A stretch of 64,000 nucleotides of DNA from Rhopalosiphum padi (Eukaryota; Arthropoda; Insecta; Hemiptera; Aphididae): positions 52,365,858-52,429,857 of the forward strand of contig NC_083598.1 of NCBI RefSeq assembly GCF_020882245.1, written 5' to 3'. Positions within the stretch are counted from its first letter, which is position 1; each line of letters starts with the position of its first letter. This document shows, piece by piece, positions 1 to 11,531 of the stretch. Below the pieces are notes generated by a model. That model saw nothing but the letters and a program-made list of their open reading frames with translations. It made no database searches and was not told the DNA's origin. A program made the position numbers and the translations under genes.

Positions 1-1236
1 TTCTTCTGTTAAAATAAATGATTTATTTTATATTTTTGAACTCGTAACAGCTGATGTTCTTGATTTCTTCAAAAATCCATAATTAGCTTTACCTACATTT
101 TTATATAAATATTTTATCTTCTTTAAGCAATTATTGGAAAACATCAATAAGTCCCACAGGCCACAACAAATATAAGCGTTTTATTTAGTCTATATATGTT
201 ATATAACATATAGGTACGTAGTAACCATACTTCACCTACGGTCAACAATGTACCTAGTAGGTACCATAATACCAGGCAATGCTGCTTTGGAAACCAACCA
301 TCAAGTATTTTGGCGTAACGTTGGACAAAGGATTGACTTGGTAGCTGCACTGATCGTATGAAACGCAACAGTCTTATCAGTTATCATCAATGCCTAGCGA
401 TACTGTTCCTTATAAATTAATAATTATAATGAGAAGGGATAAGGGAATCTATACTACGGAAAAAATGTATTATGTATTTTAATTATTTATAAGTTACAAC
501 TTACAGCGCCCACTGCTTACATAGGTCTGTACTATTTATGTCAAATGAGCATAAATATTAAACGCACAAACCTTTTTTACAAAATATTTCGAAATAAACT
601 TAATAATAATAACAATTAATGCTCTATGGTTCGTAATAAACCTAAATATCCACTATCTATATGGATTTTGAAATTTAAAAACTCTGAGATCCCATTAAAA
701 TGTGGCTTAAAAGTTTCTTCAAGTACCTACATTCATAAGTCAACAAGACAACAAGTTTAATGCACTACCTACCATTTTAACATAAGACCACCATTCCAAC
801 GCCGTTTAAGACGAGGGCGTTCTAACCTAAATTACGTTTAATGAATACCATTAAGCTACTATAATCTCTAAGTTACTACCTACTCCATTTACTAATTTGC
901 TATTATAATATTAATATATACATTTTATTTATCACAGTTAATAAGACAAAACATCAAACATGTATATATTTATCGTTCATACATATAAATTATAAATAGC
1001 GCAAATTAGAAACGTTTTATTGTATAAAATAAAAATATTGAATTATCATGATATTTTTACTAATTAGTATTTACTTACTATTTATACAAGACAGCACATA
1101 TCATAAAATATCGAAGGGACAATTAAACTAGGCAAGAAATATTAATAAATAGATAAAATTATTAAAATTGCATAAATTGTCTAAAATTCCATAATTAAAT
1201 ATGATAGAGGTATTCATTAAATATAATGGAACGGTT
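1..1236. other. Intergenic, no gene recognised
   Basis: AT-rich DNA with short poly-A/T runs. A 74-codon open frame on the minus strand (144-368) has an amphipathic, leucine-rich translation that I do not recognise; no splice context or family motif supports it as a gene. Nothing else is called here. Confidence 0.5.
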
Positions 1237-2150
1237 CTAGTTTAGCAACATATCGATTTTTAAAATTTTTTTTTTTTTTTAATGTGTGGTTTTTAACGCT
1301 AATAAATTGGTGAGATCAAAACTTACCTAACATATTTACTTTTGAAGTTCTTGCACGTAAACATTGACAAACACCATTTTCAAAATTCATAGTAAATCTT
1401 CTCTTAAATTAGCTGAAAATCAGTTTTTTTAATATACATATTTTTTTAACGTACAGTTTTAAATGAAAAAGTTTTTAGTAAAGTCAGAGTTGTGCTATCT
1501 GGCTTAGAGAGAAAGAAGTTGTATGTGCAATGCTTATTCGTGTGTTGCGGCACTCATCGCTACGCTCGGCGCCGTCGCTCCGCAAATCGAAAATATCCCT
1601 CGACTTGCTATGCATAACCACCTCAAGTAGGTAACAGGTTCAATAAAAATGTAAAAATCAAAATTCAAAATTCGGCCAGGTAACTCACAAGCTAACTGCC
1701 ACGTACGCTCACTGTTCAAACTAAATTGAGTACTTAATCTTCTACTTACCGATTTTATAATTAAATATAATATTATGGGTCATTAATCATTATTAATGAT
1801 GCTTATTTTGGTAACTACCGAAAAAAACATTATAAAGTACTTTACAACAATAAATTAATAAATTATTATTATTTTTTTTTTTTAGTAGGTATTATTTTAC
1901 GGTAGGTAGCATACTACACCACACAAGTAGCGGTAAATAGCATATTAGACGAGTACCAAAAAAACTGATTTTCAGCTGATTTAAGAAAAGATTTATTATG
2001 AATTTTAAAAATGGTGTTTTTCAATGTTTACGTGCAAAAACTTCAAAAGTAAGTATGTTAGGTAAATTTTGATTTTACCTATCTATTAAGCGTTAAAAAC
2101 CACACATTTTGAAAAAAAAAATTTTAAAAATCAATTAGTTGCTAAACTGG
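1237..2150. mobile_element. Non-autonomous DNA transposon with ~200-bp terminal inverted repeats
   Basis: The segment from about 1237 to 1430 reappears inverted at about 1960-2150. The outer ends read tagtttagcaac on the left and, reversed, cagtttagcaac on the right, and the arms match over most of their length, including the stretch around gtttacgtgcaa. The ~530-bp interior has no transposase and holds a GC-richer block (1535-1700) that also occurs in a second inverted-repeat element near 29.4-29.6 kb. Family not assigned; no clear target duplication was found, so the ends are approximate. Confidence 0.75.
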
Positions 2151-4163
2151 AATTATTCCAATTTATAAATTATTTAAATAATATAAAATTAATAGCCTAT
2201 AGAATAATGGAATAATGCCGGGTTGCATGAACGTTCAAAAGCGTTATTGAATTATTAAACCATTGGTTACCAGTTTATTTAACTAATAACTTGTTATTTT
2301 GTTAAATTTGAGTCAGTCAAAAAACTTATTGTTTTCATTTTTTCAATATTTTTACATTGCCACTGTGCTTTTACCAATTCAAATTAAAAAAATTTAAAAC
2401 AGACTGAAAATTTGCAATCAATTTTCTTGTCATACACTCAAACTTCAACTACAGAATAGATTAGATTTAAACTATAGTATTTTGTGCTTTAATATAAACC
2501 TTGTATCATCATGCTAATAAAAATATTAATGGTTTTATAAAACCGTTTATTACATCAATTTAAAGAAAGGTTTTATGCACCCGGCATAAATATATTAAGA
2601 CATGCAATAGAAATACAATTTTTAAAAAATAAAGTATGAATATAGTACATAAGTAGGTATGTAGTAAAATAAGAGATAACATTGATAGCTCACAATTTAT
2701 AAGCTAAACTTAGTGTTATTACCAAGGAATTTTAAGTTTTCCTATTAAAGACCAGTAAAAAAAAATAAAAATATTGAGTTTTGAAGTTTAGCATTTTGAA
2801 TATTTCCTGTTTTTCTGTATATAACTGCAGTTTATCAGTACCTTAATTTTACAAATCAGTTATTTCAGTTATTTGTTAATCATAACAGTAAATAAGATAA
2901 ATAACAATTAATCATGTACCAATAAAATAACAATATAGTACATTACTGTTTCTAAATTGGACTATAAAGTGATAAAAAAACAGTTACATTCAAAAGGATT
3001 GTTTTGATAAATATAAAAAAATTGTTAATATTATGTTCAAATGTCAATCAAGTATTATAGGAAAAAATAACATGCTGCAGCAATATACCAAAAAAAAATG
3101 CATTGAAATTAAAATGTAATAAAGTCAAGTAAGTAAACTATTTACAAATTATGATAAATAAGACTGTACCTATGAGAGGGTAAGGGTTTAAACCAAAAAT
3201 ATATCTGAGTATAATCCTTATGATTATGAACATTTTACAAAAATTATAATATTTTTGTTTACGTCCATTATTTTGTTGTTCACAATAAAATTTGCAGTTG
3301 TGTAAAGTATACTTTAGGACAAGAAATGGTTTCCAAATTATTCCTTTTAAGCATTTTAAATTATAATATTTTAATTCTTGACTAGTTTTATTGTTTTATA
3401 TAATATAACAACTATATTTTCAAGTTTTAAACTTGGTATAATATATTGAGATTTGTCAATTAATTTTATAAATGATTTATTTAAGACTTTTTTCATTATA
3501 CAAGTGGGGAGTCGAATAAAAAAAAAATGACTTGATGTTTTAACTTTTTACTAAAAAAATTAAAATGTTAAATACATAATCAAGGAGCATAAAATAAATA
3601 AGTGGTAAAAATAAATAAATAAAACGTTTTTACCAATTTATTGTATTATTTTTAATGCATTTTATGGTATGTTTACTAATATTAATACAGGAAGGTACAA
3701 AATATATATTTATTATTATTATTGGTTTTCAACTGATAATTCTCATTGGATGTACATTGTGTAAGTAATGGTACGACATTGCACATAACGACAAACCGTA
3801 TGAATGTAACAGAATAAATAAGAGTTCTCAGCAGTCAGCAGCAAAACATATAAAAATCATAAATAATAAATCATGTTTTCTAGAACACTGAAGTCTAACA
3901 GTTTAATTAATGTGTAGGCCATATGTATGGTAATGGTGTAAAATCATAATTTCTCATTAGTAAGTAACAAATATTATTCTAAAAATAAAATTGTTTATTA
4001 AAAATGTTAATGTTACACTTATGGTTTACCTATACAATTTAAAGACTATATTAAATATTTATAACCATAAATTATCAGTATCATATTAATTTAATTACTT
4101 AACTAGAATAAATATAAAAACTATTAACAGCCTTACAATATAAAAAAACATTTCAATTAAATA
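2151..4163. other. Intergenic, no gene recognised
   Basis: Very AT-rich, with many short A/T runs and no open frame of note. The right part should include the 3' UTR of the minus-strand WDR4 gene. The short composition-biased direct repeats seen here are not distinctive enough to call. Confidence 0.4.
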
Positions 4164-5252
4164 TCATAAATTAACTTCAGTTCTAAGTCTTTTTGTTTGG
4201 TGTAATACTGGAGTATTACTCTTTTGTTTATATTGTTCAGTTCTCTTTTGTCTATCAATCATTTTATTATAAAGAAAATTCATCAAATCAGTTTTTTCCA
4301 AGCATACAAAGGATTTAACTAAATTACTTAACGTTTCAAATATATGTGTCATATCAGCATCCTCGATTTTTAAAATGATTTCATTACTAGCATCAATAGT
4401 GTACTTATAAACAGAGTTACCTGTTAAAATCCACAGTTGATTACCATATGCTGCTAAATCCAAAACATTGCTTTCAAATTGAATAGTTTTTATATTTTTA
4501 ATATTCCATTTGTTATCTTTTTTCTCTGTTTTAATGATATGTACATCTTTAGAATTATATAATTGAATAGCGGCTAAGTCTTTAATTTCAATAACGCTTT
4601 GAATTGGAGTATGAAGAGTTAGTTTATCAAGCAGATTGCCTTTATTGAAGTCCCACAGACGTAGAGTACTGTCACCAGAGCCAGATAGAATAAAATTATT
4701 CAATAAACAAATTCCACTAACATATGCTTCATGTCCCATCATGTAATACACAATGTTTTTACCATTTGGATAATGTGAAACTCGTACTTTTTCATCATTG
4801 TCACATGTAACTATATACTTTTCATTATCACTTATACAAATATCAAGGATCATAGACGAATGACCCAGGATACGGACAGGGAGTTCTTCAAATGCATAAA
4901 CATCACCTTTTTTATCACCGACAATAATTACATTAGTTTTTGGAGTAAAAACTATGTTTGTTGCATGCTTTGCTAGTGTTTTGTTTTCAACTAATGTCCA
5001 GTTTGCGGTGTTCCAGATGCTTAGAAGTTTACCTTTGTTCGGGTTGTAAGCAAATAGTGTGCCATCAGCTGAAAATGCCGCACATGCTTTTTGCAAGTCG
5101 TGGTTGTTGATTGGAATGTTTTTATACGCTTCACCCAAACTTTCGGTGAGATTTTTAACATTTCCACTGTCTAATGAATACACAAAACATTTATCAACAT
5201 CTATTGAAGACACTACAACAGTTGTTTCACTAACAGCCATGCAAAACGTCAT
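4164..5252 (-). CDS. WDR4: WD40 protein WDR4 / Trm82 / wuho
   Basis: Intronless 362-residue frame beginning at an ATG and closing with a stop. The family (yeast Trm82, human WDR4, Drosophila wuho) is the non-catalytic scaffold that pairs with METTL1/Trm8 to make 7-methylguanosine at tRNA position 46, mainly in the nucleus. Visible signatures are GDKKGDVYAF (residues 112-121), a blade starting GHSS at 130 and ending DEKVRV at 153-158, and the next blade from GH at 173 to SGSGDSTLRLWD at 190-201. These match the central, METTL1-contacting blades of WDR4. The C-terminus is lysine/arginine rich, consistent with a short nuclear-localisation tail. Length is slightly under human WDR4 (about 412). 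In the second part of the protein the blades are too diverged to delimit by eye. It is divergent to CINP. Another WD40 family is unlikely given the blade order and the DEKVRVS motif. Confidence 0.9.
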   Translation of the reverse strand: MTFCMAVSETTVVVSSIDVDKCFVYSLDSGNVKNLTESLGEAYKNIPINNHDLQKACAAFSADGTLFAYNPNKGKLLSIWNTANWTLVENKTLAKHATNIVFTPKTNVIIVGDKKGDVYAFEELPVRILGHSSMILDICISDNEKYIVTCDNDEKVRVSHYPNGKNIVYYMMGHEAYVSGICLLNNFILSGSGDSTLRLWDFNKGNLLDKLTLHTPIQSVIEIKDLAAIQLYNSKDVHIIKTEKKDNKWNIKNIKTIQFESNVLDLAAYGNQLWILTGNSVYKYTIDASNEIILKIEDADMTHIFETLSNLVKSFVCLEKTDLMNFLYNKMIDRQKRTEQYKQKSNTPVLHQTKRLRTEVNL

Positions 5253-6076
5253 TTTGATATTTTATGAGTTAGGTCAAATATTTCAATACGCACGATTAAG
5301 TATTATTCAATCACTATAAATACACAGGTTACAATTCTTACCTAGAAAATATATCAAGTAGGTAAACTTATTTTTAATAATTACTCAGAACTAAATAACA
5401 AATACTAGTTAAGCATGAACAGTATATTATATAAACACTATGTAAACTATACAGTATTAAAGTTTAAACGTTTAAAGTATTTGATAAAAATTAAATACAT
5501 AACCAAGAAAACAATAATTTTTTTAATCGTTTATTAAATATCGATATTCAATATATATATATTATATAATAATTCGTGGTCAAGTTGCTTGATAAAAATT
5601 AAAAATGCACTTTTAATAACTTCGGGTAATAAATATTAATATCAAAACATTTATAATAATTGCTTTGGTTTTCCAAGATAATATATTTATTAAAATTTAG
5701 AACAATAGGTACTATCGATAATATCTTTATGGAAATAGTTGATTTTTAATCTCTATTCGTGTTATCTATGCACACGTGCGCTAGTTTGTATCACGGATAT
5801 AGATAAGACCTTAAACAAGATAAACAGATTTTGACTATAATATAATATTTCATTATATTATAACTGTTATAAACTCAATACTTATGCGAATATCTGATGT
5901 ATCATACAAAACTATAATTATTGAAGTCGTTAATTTTCGTGTAAAAGTACCATTAAAAAGTGAATGACCATTGACCAATAGCTGGTAGGAATCAGGCTAC
6001 TACAAACTGAATGGGGTTAATTTCTTAGTTTAAAAATTTTAATTTGTATGTAGGCTCATCATAACATAATGACATA
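5253..6076. promoter_or_regulatory. Divergent intergenic region between WDR4 and CINP
   Basis: 824 bp separate the WDR4 start (leftward) from the CINP start (rightward), so both promoters must lie here. The stretch is AT-rich, with a cacgtg E-box-like hexamer near 5773. No TATA box can be assigned with confidence. Confidence 0.4.
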
Positions 6077-7038
6077 ATGTCAGATTCGCCGAGGCCCAAA
6101 GGATTAAATACTTCAAATGTCGGAAAGTCCTCGCCGGCTCGAGGTAATAGCAGTGTAACTTGCTCTGTTCTATTCTATTTTATTATGTCTGAGAATGTGT
6201 TACAGAAGTGGATGTTTATGCTGGTCGGCCTGCTCAAGGACACAGCGGTAATCTTACTGGCAACCGCCGTATATTGAAAGATACCGCTGCAGATATTTTT
6301 AATCGTATGCAGCAATGGAAAGTTCATCAAGACAGAGGGTGTGTTGTGATATCAAATATATTCAATTTAAGAATGGAAAAGTAAGCATTATTTTTATATA
6401 GAGTATTATGTAATTTATTACAATTTTAGAACTAACAAACAACGTATAAAGTACAAACTATAATTTTGGGTTTTATGTTCAGTATACTTCTATTTTATTT
6501 ACAAATTGCATAGGTTAGGTATACAATTTCCAGATCAGCTTGGTTGTTTAGTGAAGGAACTAAAAAAATTATGTGAGCTAATGGTAAATAAAAAATAAAA
6601 TCTACAAGAATAAAATCAAATTAAAATTTTGATGTTTAACGTTTTCTACTTATGTATTTGCAGTTTGACATTGTTGAAGGGCTCAAAATTAAACTTAAGA
6701 ATCTTACAGCCATATCAGCTTTAGAAAAAGGCAATTCGACTCCTCTTTTCATATCATGGACAACAGAACATTTTTGTATGGTTAAAAAGAACAAAATATT
6801 TATTATATATACCTAATTTACATTAATATTTTTTTCTACAGGCAAAATAACTGAAAAAATACTAAGAGCTTATCAAAAAGAACAAAAACTTCATCAAAGT
6901 CTTCTATTGAGAATAGCAGATAGCATGGATCCTGATATTCTGTTATTTTATCTTTCTTGTTGGACATATCAGCCATATTTAGATCATTCCATTGAAAAAG
7001 AATTACATTGTATGATTAAAGAGACTAGACATGTATGA
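6077..7038 (+). CDS. CINP: CINP homologue (CDK2-interacting protein), five exons
   Basis: Exons 6077-6143, 6206-6380, 6514-6583, 6664-6775 and 6842-7038 join in frame across GT-AG introns to give 206 residues; human CINP has 212. CINP associates with CDK2/CDC7 and ORC-MCM components and with ATRIP-ATR in genome maintenance. Matching blocks are ILKDTAADIFNRMQQW in exon 2 (human IKDNAADWHNLILKW), PLFISWTTEHF in exon 4 (human PLFHTWPTTHF), and the exon 5 block with DPDILLFYLSCW and QPYLDHS (human DPDLTLSYLSMW, QPYVE). The first intron is only 62 bp; reading through it gives a short 66-codon open frame that is not the real product. The gene is convergent with MICU1, with 112 bp between the stop codons. 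The first exon (22 residues, Ser/Pro-rich) is supported by phase but not by conservation. Confidence 0.9.
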
Positions 7039-7049
7039 GTTAATTTAAC

Positions 7050-7055
7050 AATAAA
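7050..7055 (+). terminator. Putative CINP polyadenylation signal
   Basis: AATAAA 12 bp after the CINP stop. A second AATAAA occurs near 7109. Use of the second would take the transcript close to, or into, the MICU1 3' UTR on the other strand. Confidence 0.45.
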
Positions 7056-7150
7056 TTAAGCTAAAATGGTAAAATGGTTAAGAATTATAAAAATTTATAA
7101 ATTTATATTAATAAAACTATATTCTAACTTAATTAATAATACAAAAGATT

Positions 7151-9617
7151 TTACAAGTCAAAAACACTAGGAGTACTCTCTTGAGCACATTTGCCAACAG
7201 ATTGAATGAACTTCACAAAACCAGTATCTTTTGGTTTTTCCAGACCTCTCAATAAACGGTTTTTCATAACAGCAACAAATTCTCGATTGCTTAATTGTCC
7301 ATCAACTTGAAATTAAAAAAAAAAGTTATTAACATAGTAGTTTTTAAGAATACCATCAATGTAGTAACTCACGGTTTTCATCAAATATTGTGAAAATTAC
7401 ATTGATTAAATGGTCATTTAAGTCAACGTGAGCTACAGTTTTTGCTACATGTTTTAAAGTGGCTAAAAAAAAAAAACAAAATAAATAATTAATATTTCTA
7501 CACTAATTATTAATCATTTATTATAAAAAGTGAAATAAACCTTGATCAATTGATGCTCCAGCAATATGATAAAATGTAAGAGCTGTATCTACATCATTAA
7601 TATTATTCAAAAAGTGAAAAAAATGTAAGTAATCTTCTTCACTAATGCCTTGAGTGTTTTCTTTGAATCTGAAATTAAAACAATTTTAACATAAAAATTA
7701 TAATATTTAATATGCTTCATACATTTTTTTTTTTTTAAAACAATAAATCTATTATTTAGTCATTTTAATAGAATTTGGGATTAAAAGGATTAATAAAAAT
7801 AATTTCAGTTTTCTGGTTTTGATTACAATTTACAATACAAATATCTCAATGATTGTGTTTGCCACAGCCCGCAATATATTAACATCATAAGGATAATTTA
7901 TTTATTTTTAATGAATAAATAACTATTTTCTGATATGGTAAAAAATAATTACTTCAGGTAGTTTATGAGTATTTGTATTTACTTTACAAATACTTACACT
8001 TTTTTCACTCGTTTAATTATGCGTGCTTTCTTTTTTGGTGCATATCCTGCATAGGCTAAAAGTAGGTCAGTAAATTCAACTTCTGTTATAGTACCGTCTT
8101 CACTAGGGCCTTTTCGTTGAAACTAAATTGAATTGTTCAATATCAAGCCTGTTAATTTCATAATGTTATGTTTAAAATTATAAATTACCTCTAAACCTAA
8201 AATTTCTGTCTGTAGTTGTTGTTGAAAATCGAGGAATTTCTCTATAGTCAGTTTTTCATCAAGATTTTCACCAAAAAAATATGTTGTTAATGCTGAATTG
8301 ACCCCCTAAATTTATATTCAAATAAAATATTTGAAAAAAATAATAATTTTATAAGCTATATACCTTAAACGTATTTCCAGTATTAGCATGATCTCTATGA
8401 CGACTTCCAATACTCGTCTGATGTCGGATTAAGGTAGCAACCTTTTCAAATTCTTCACAGTCTACATCACCATCACCATTTAAATCAAACATTCTGAATG
8501 CAATTTCAAAATGTCTTTTTGATGCTAAAATTAAATTTTAAATAAAAGTTAAAATAAATTAATAAAATGTATACATAGAATAGTTGTACTACATACTTGA
8601 CAATACAGTTAGTAAAAATATGTAGTCTGAAAAAGTTATCAAACCAGAACTTCCAAGTTTATAAAATATACTATCTTCATTTAATGCCAATTCTAATTTC
8701 ATGTGTGTATTCTAGAAATTCAAATATATATTGTATTTATATATCACAATATGTATTATTGTTAACGATTAAAGGTCATTAAAATATTTAATTATCTATA
8801 CTAAAAATTAAAGTAACTATAAAATATTGTACTTTTGGGTCATATTTTTTATATTGATCAAGACCAAGTCCATCCGGCTGTTTGATGCCTGGTGTCATAG
8901 ACCGGAGGAAGTCATCTGGTGTCATAAATACTTCATGCGTTTCTTGTCCATTAGAATGCATATGTGTTACTTGTAAAGTAGCAAAATATCTAAAAACCTT
9001 ATCTGGCGTTGAAAAATGACGTATCCTGTTCTCATATTCTATTATCTGAAATAAAGTAAATTGTTTATTGTTATTAATTGATTATATCATTGAAACCCAC
9101 TATACCTTTCGATCACGAAATCCAACTTTTTGCTTAGGTTTTTTTTTTTTTTTGTCAACAGTTTCTTCTAGAATTTCTTGTACTGGATTTTCAGTAGTAT
9201 CGATATTGCTGTCAGCATCCACAGGAGGAAATACTACCTCAGAAACTCTAAAAATAAATATTTGACCATGTAGATAATAATATATATTAGAATGTGGACA
9301 GCTTATTTTTATGATGAATATTGCAAATTTTATATTAAAATAATTCAAACACTATGAATGAGCAATTATAAATTTACTTACTTCTCCCAATTGATAAAAT
9401 TATAAACTATAAAGCTTATGAACGCAAAAATGTAAAATTGTTTTAAAGGATGTTCTGGAGGATCTCTCTTATGACCAAAATTCTTATAAGTACGACGATG
9501 ATCAAATTTTTCAACCGGAAATACAGTTAATGTGTTAAATTTTCCATGGTTTTTTAATAAGATTTGTCTTGAATGTAACCCGTAACCCAAAATTGGACGT
9601 ATTTTTGTAAGCCACAT
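7151..9617 (-). CDS. MICU1: MICU1, calcium uptake protein 1 (mitochondrial uniporter gatekeeper), ten exons
   Basis: Exons (5' to 3' on minus): 9617-9382, 9247-9106, 9045-8833, 8711-8597, 8524-8364, 8305-8189, 8122-7998, 7668-7541, 7462-7373 and 7305-7151. All phases agree and give 493 residues (human 476). MICU1 sits on the outer face of the inner mitochondrial membrane, blocks MCU at resting calcium and opens it when its EF-hands fill. An N-terminal basic presequence is followed by a hydrophobic helix (about 60-76) and a poly-lysine stretch (111-115) before GFRDRK. The block FRYFATLQV and GLGLDQY is MICU1-typical. EF-hand 1 is FDLNGDGDVDCEEF (loop 249-260) and EF-hand 2 is FDENLDGQLSNREF (loop 440-451); both keep ligands at positions 1, 3, 5 and 12. 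Cys482 in KCAQE corresponds to the human cysteine that forms the MICU1-MICU2 disulfide. MICU2/MICU3 are less likely given the RGLEKPKD and KCAQE tail. The exon 7 donor was chosen as GTAAGT, which fixes phase. Confidence 0.93.
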
Positions 9618-11531
9618 ATCTGAAATGAAGTATATTTTATTAAGTACATTTTTTAGCTAATTTTAAAAAGATATTTTTTAGTAATGAAATCTACTTTCTT
9701 TGATTTAATATAGGATAAACATTAGATTAGTATTTTATTTTAAAAGTTCTTGTGTATCCTATTTAGGTGATTTAAAAATATAAATTATGAATTTATAAAC
9801 TGTATTTATAAGTAGGGCTCAGATTTAAACGCCCTAAAAGTATTTATGACCTAAAAACACACACACATTTCCTTTCTTAAATTCCAATTAATTATATAAT
9901 CAAAATCAATGCCCATACCAACCATACATTTCAAGGGATGGGTTTGAACCCCAACCCCCCTATATACACCATTGTCTATATCTATAATTTAGTTTTGTTT
10001 TTTTTATTTATTAATATTTAGTAATAATTAAAGTATATGATTGTAAAGGAGTTTTAAATTTTACTATGGAAATATGGAATATATGAAAATAATATTGAAA
10101 TTGCATATTGTTTTCTGAAAAAAAAATTGTTTAAATTATTGTTTGATAAGATAATTGAATTTTCTGAATACTATGATCATAGAATAGATTAAAATTAATC
10201 TATTCTGTGCTATGATCATGAACGTGCTGATAGCTAACTGAAATATCTAGGTTCAAGTGTTGAGATAACATATTAATAATGCTATAAGCAACTTAATGAA
10301 TTACTTTCATAATATTGTTCGCTTAAGATATTATTAATTATTGAGTATTGTGTAACATCATAATAATATTTGAAGAATGAAATAGGTAAATAAATAAGTT
10401 ATTATTCCAAAATTATTTTCTTTATTGAAGATGATTAAAATAATACTACATTATAATAATAATAATACTTTACATTATTTAATTAGTTTAATAATGCTGA
10501 TAAGATTTCTGATATAGTATGCTAGACGATACAAATACTTTTAAACAGAATTCAAGAACTAAAGGTTATCATTCAATTTTTTTTTCTAAAATATTAATAT
10601 GAGCCTTCTATTTAAAATCTTATGTTGGATAAAGTAAATTTATTAACCAATATGTCAAATATCAATCAAAACTAATAAACAGGTATATATAGAGAAGGAA
10701 TTTTGTCATTTGTTCAGACGGTGTAATGAAAGCACACTGTACCATGAAGACTAAAGATTATACTATCGATGAATATACAGAATATTTTGGTTTAAACAAG
10801 ACAATTCTTAGATAAATAATTGAATTATGAGATTGTCACCCAATAAAGATTCTCATAGAAAATTTAGGTGTTCTGTGGTAGTGTGGTCATCACGTAGTGC
10901 TCTTCCATATTACCTGATTATATTTTAATAATGCGTCTTACACTCAACCGATTGGATGAATCACAGCATCTAAAATCACACGGTCCATTTGATTTTGTGT
11001 TCTTCAATTTAATTCGATCGAGTGGCAATTAATTAACAAATAATAATGACAATTGACTGGTGTAATCGGAGGACAATTTATTAATTGCGATTTACGAACC
11101 GCGCCGAATGCAGAATGCAGATATAGAATTACACTGATAAAACACGGCTGACGTAAGGCAATGCAACTGATAGCGTTTGTGACCTTTTTCAGATTGTTTT
11201 CTCTTTTTCTCGTGTGCGATTATCGATTTTTAAAAATCGCCGCCGAAGAAGCAGCAGGGCGAAGGCTTGGCCAGAGCCGCACTTCTTTGCGCATGTTCGG
11301 TATAATCAACACCCGTACTCTTATCTTGTTCGGCTTCGGCGTTTTGGCATAGTATCGGGCGCAACGGGTTGATGGTCGTAGCTGTTTATTCGTGTGTCGT
11401 GCGCGCGGAAAAAAAAAACACACACACAAACGGAAGAAGAAAATTGATTTTTTCATCGCCGGCCTTGTACTTAACAAACACACTGCTCACAGCCACATTA
11501 ATAATACCCTACATGATACATGTTTACCGGA
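9618..11531. promoter_or_regulatory. Divergent intergenic region between MICU1 and Aralar
   Basis: 1.9 kb separate the two start codons. The right third (about 10960-11531) is clearly more GC- and CpG-rich than the surroundings and is the likely Aralar promoter and 5' UTR. It includes a short (CA) run near 11418. The left part is AT-rich and holds a C-rich tract near 9945-9960 and a strong snap-back sequence (10173-10219). An open frame on either strand near 11161-11483 overlaps the putative 5' UTR and is not supported. Confidence 0.45.
10173..10219. repeat. Near-perfect snap-back (hairpin) sequence
   Basis: Arms agaatagattaa (10181-10192) and ttaatctattct (10195-10206) are perfectly complementary around a 2-base loop. 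They are flanked on both sides by atgatcat, itself a palindrome. It could be a cruciform-prone site or a relic of an inverted-repeat element; no gene overlaps it. Confidence 0.6.

Noticed and set aside
6077..6277. A separate 66-residue protein at the CINP 5' end
   Set aside because: It reads through intron 1; removing the 62-bp intron joins exon 1 in phase to the conserved CINP block.
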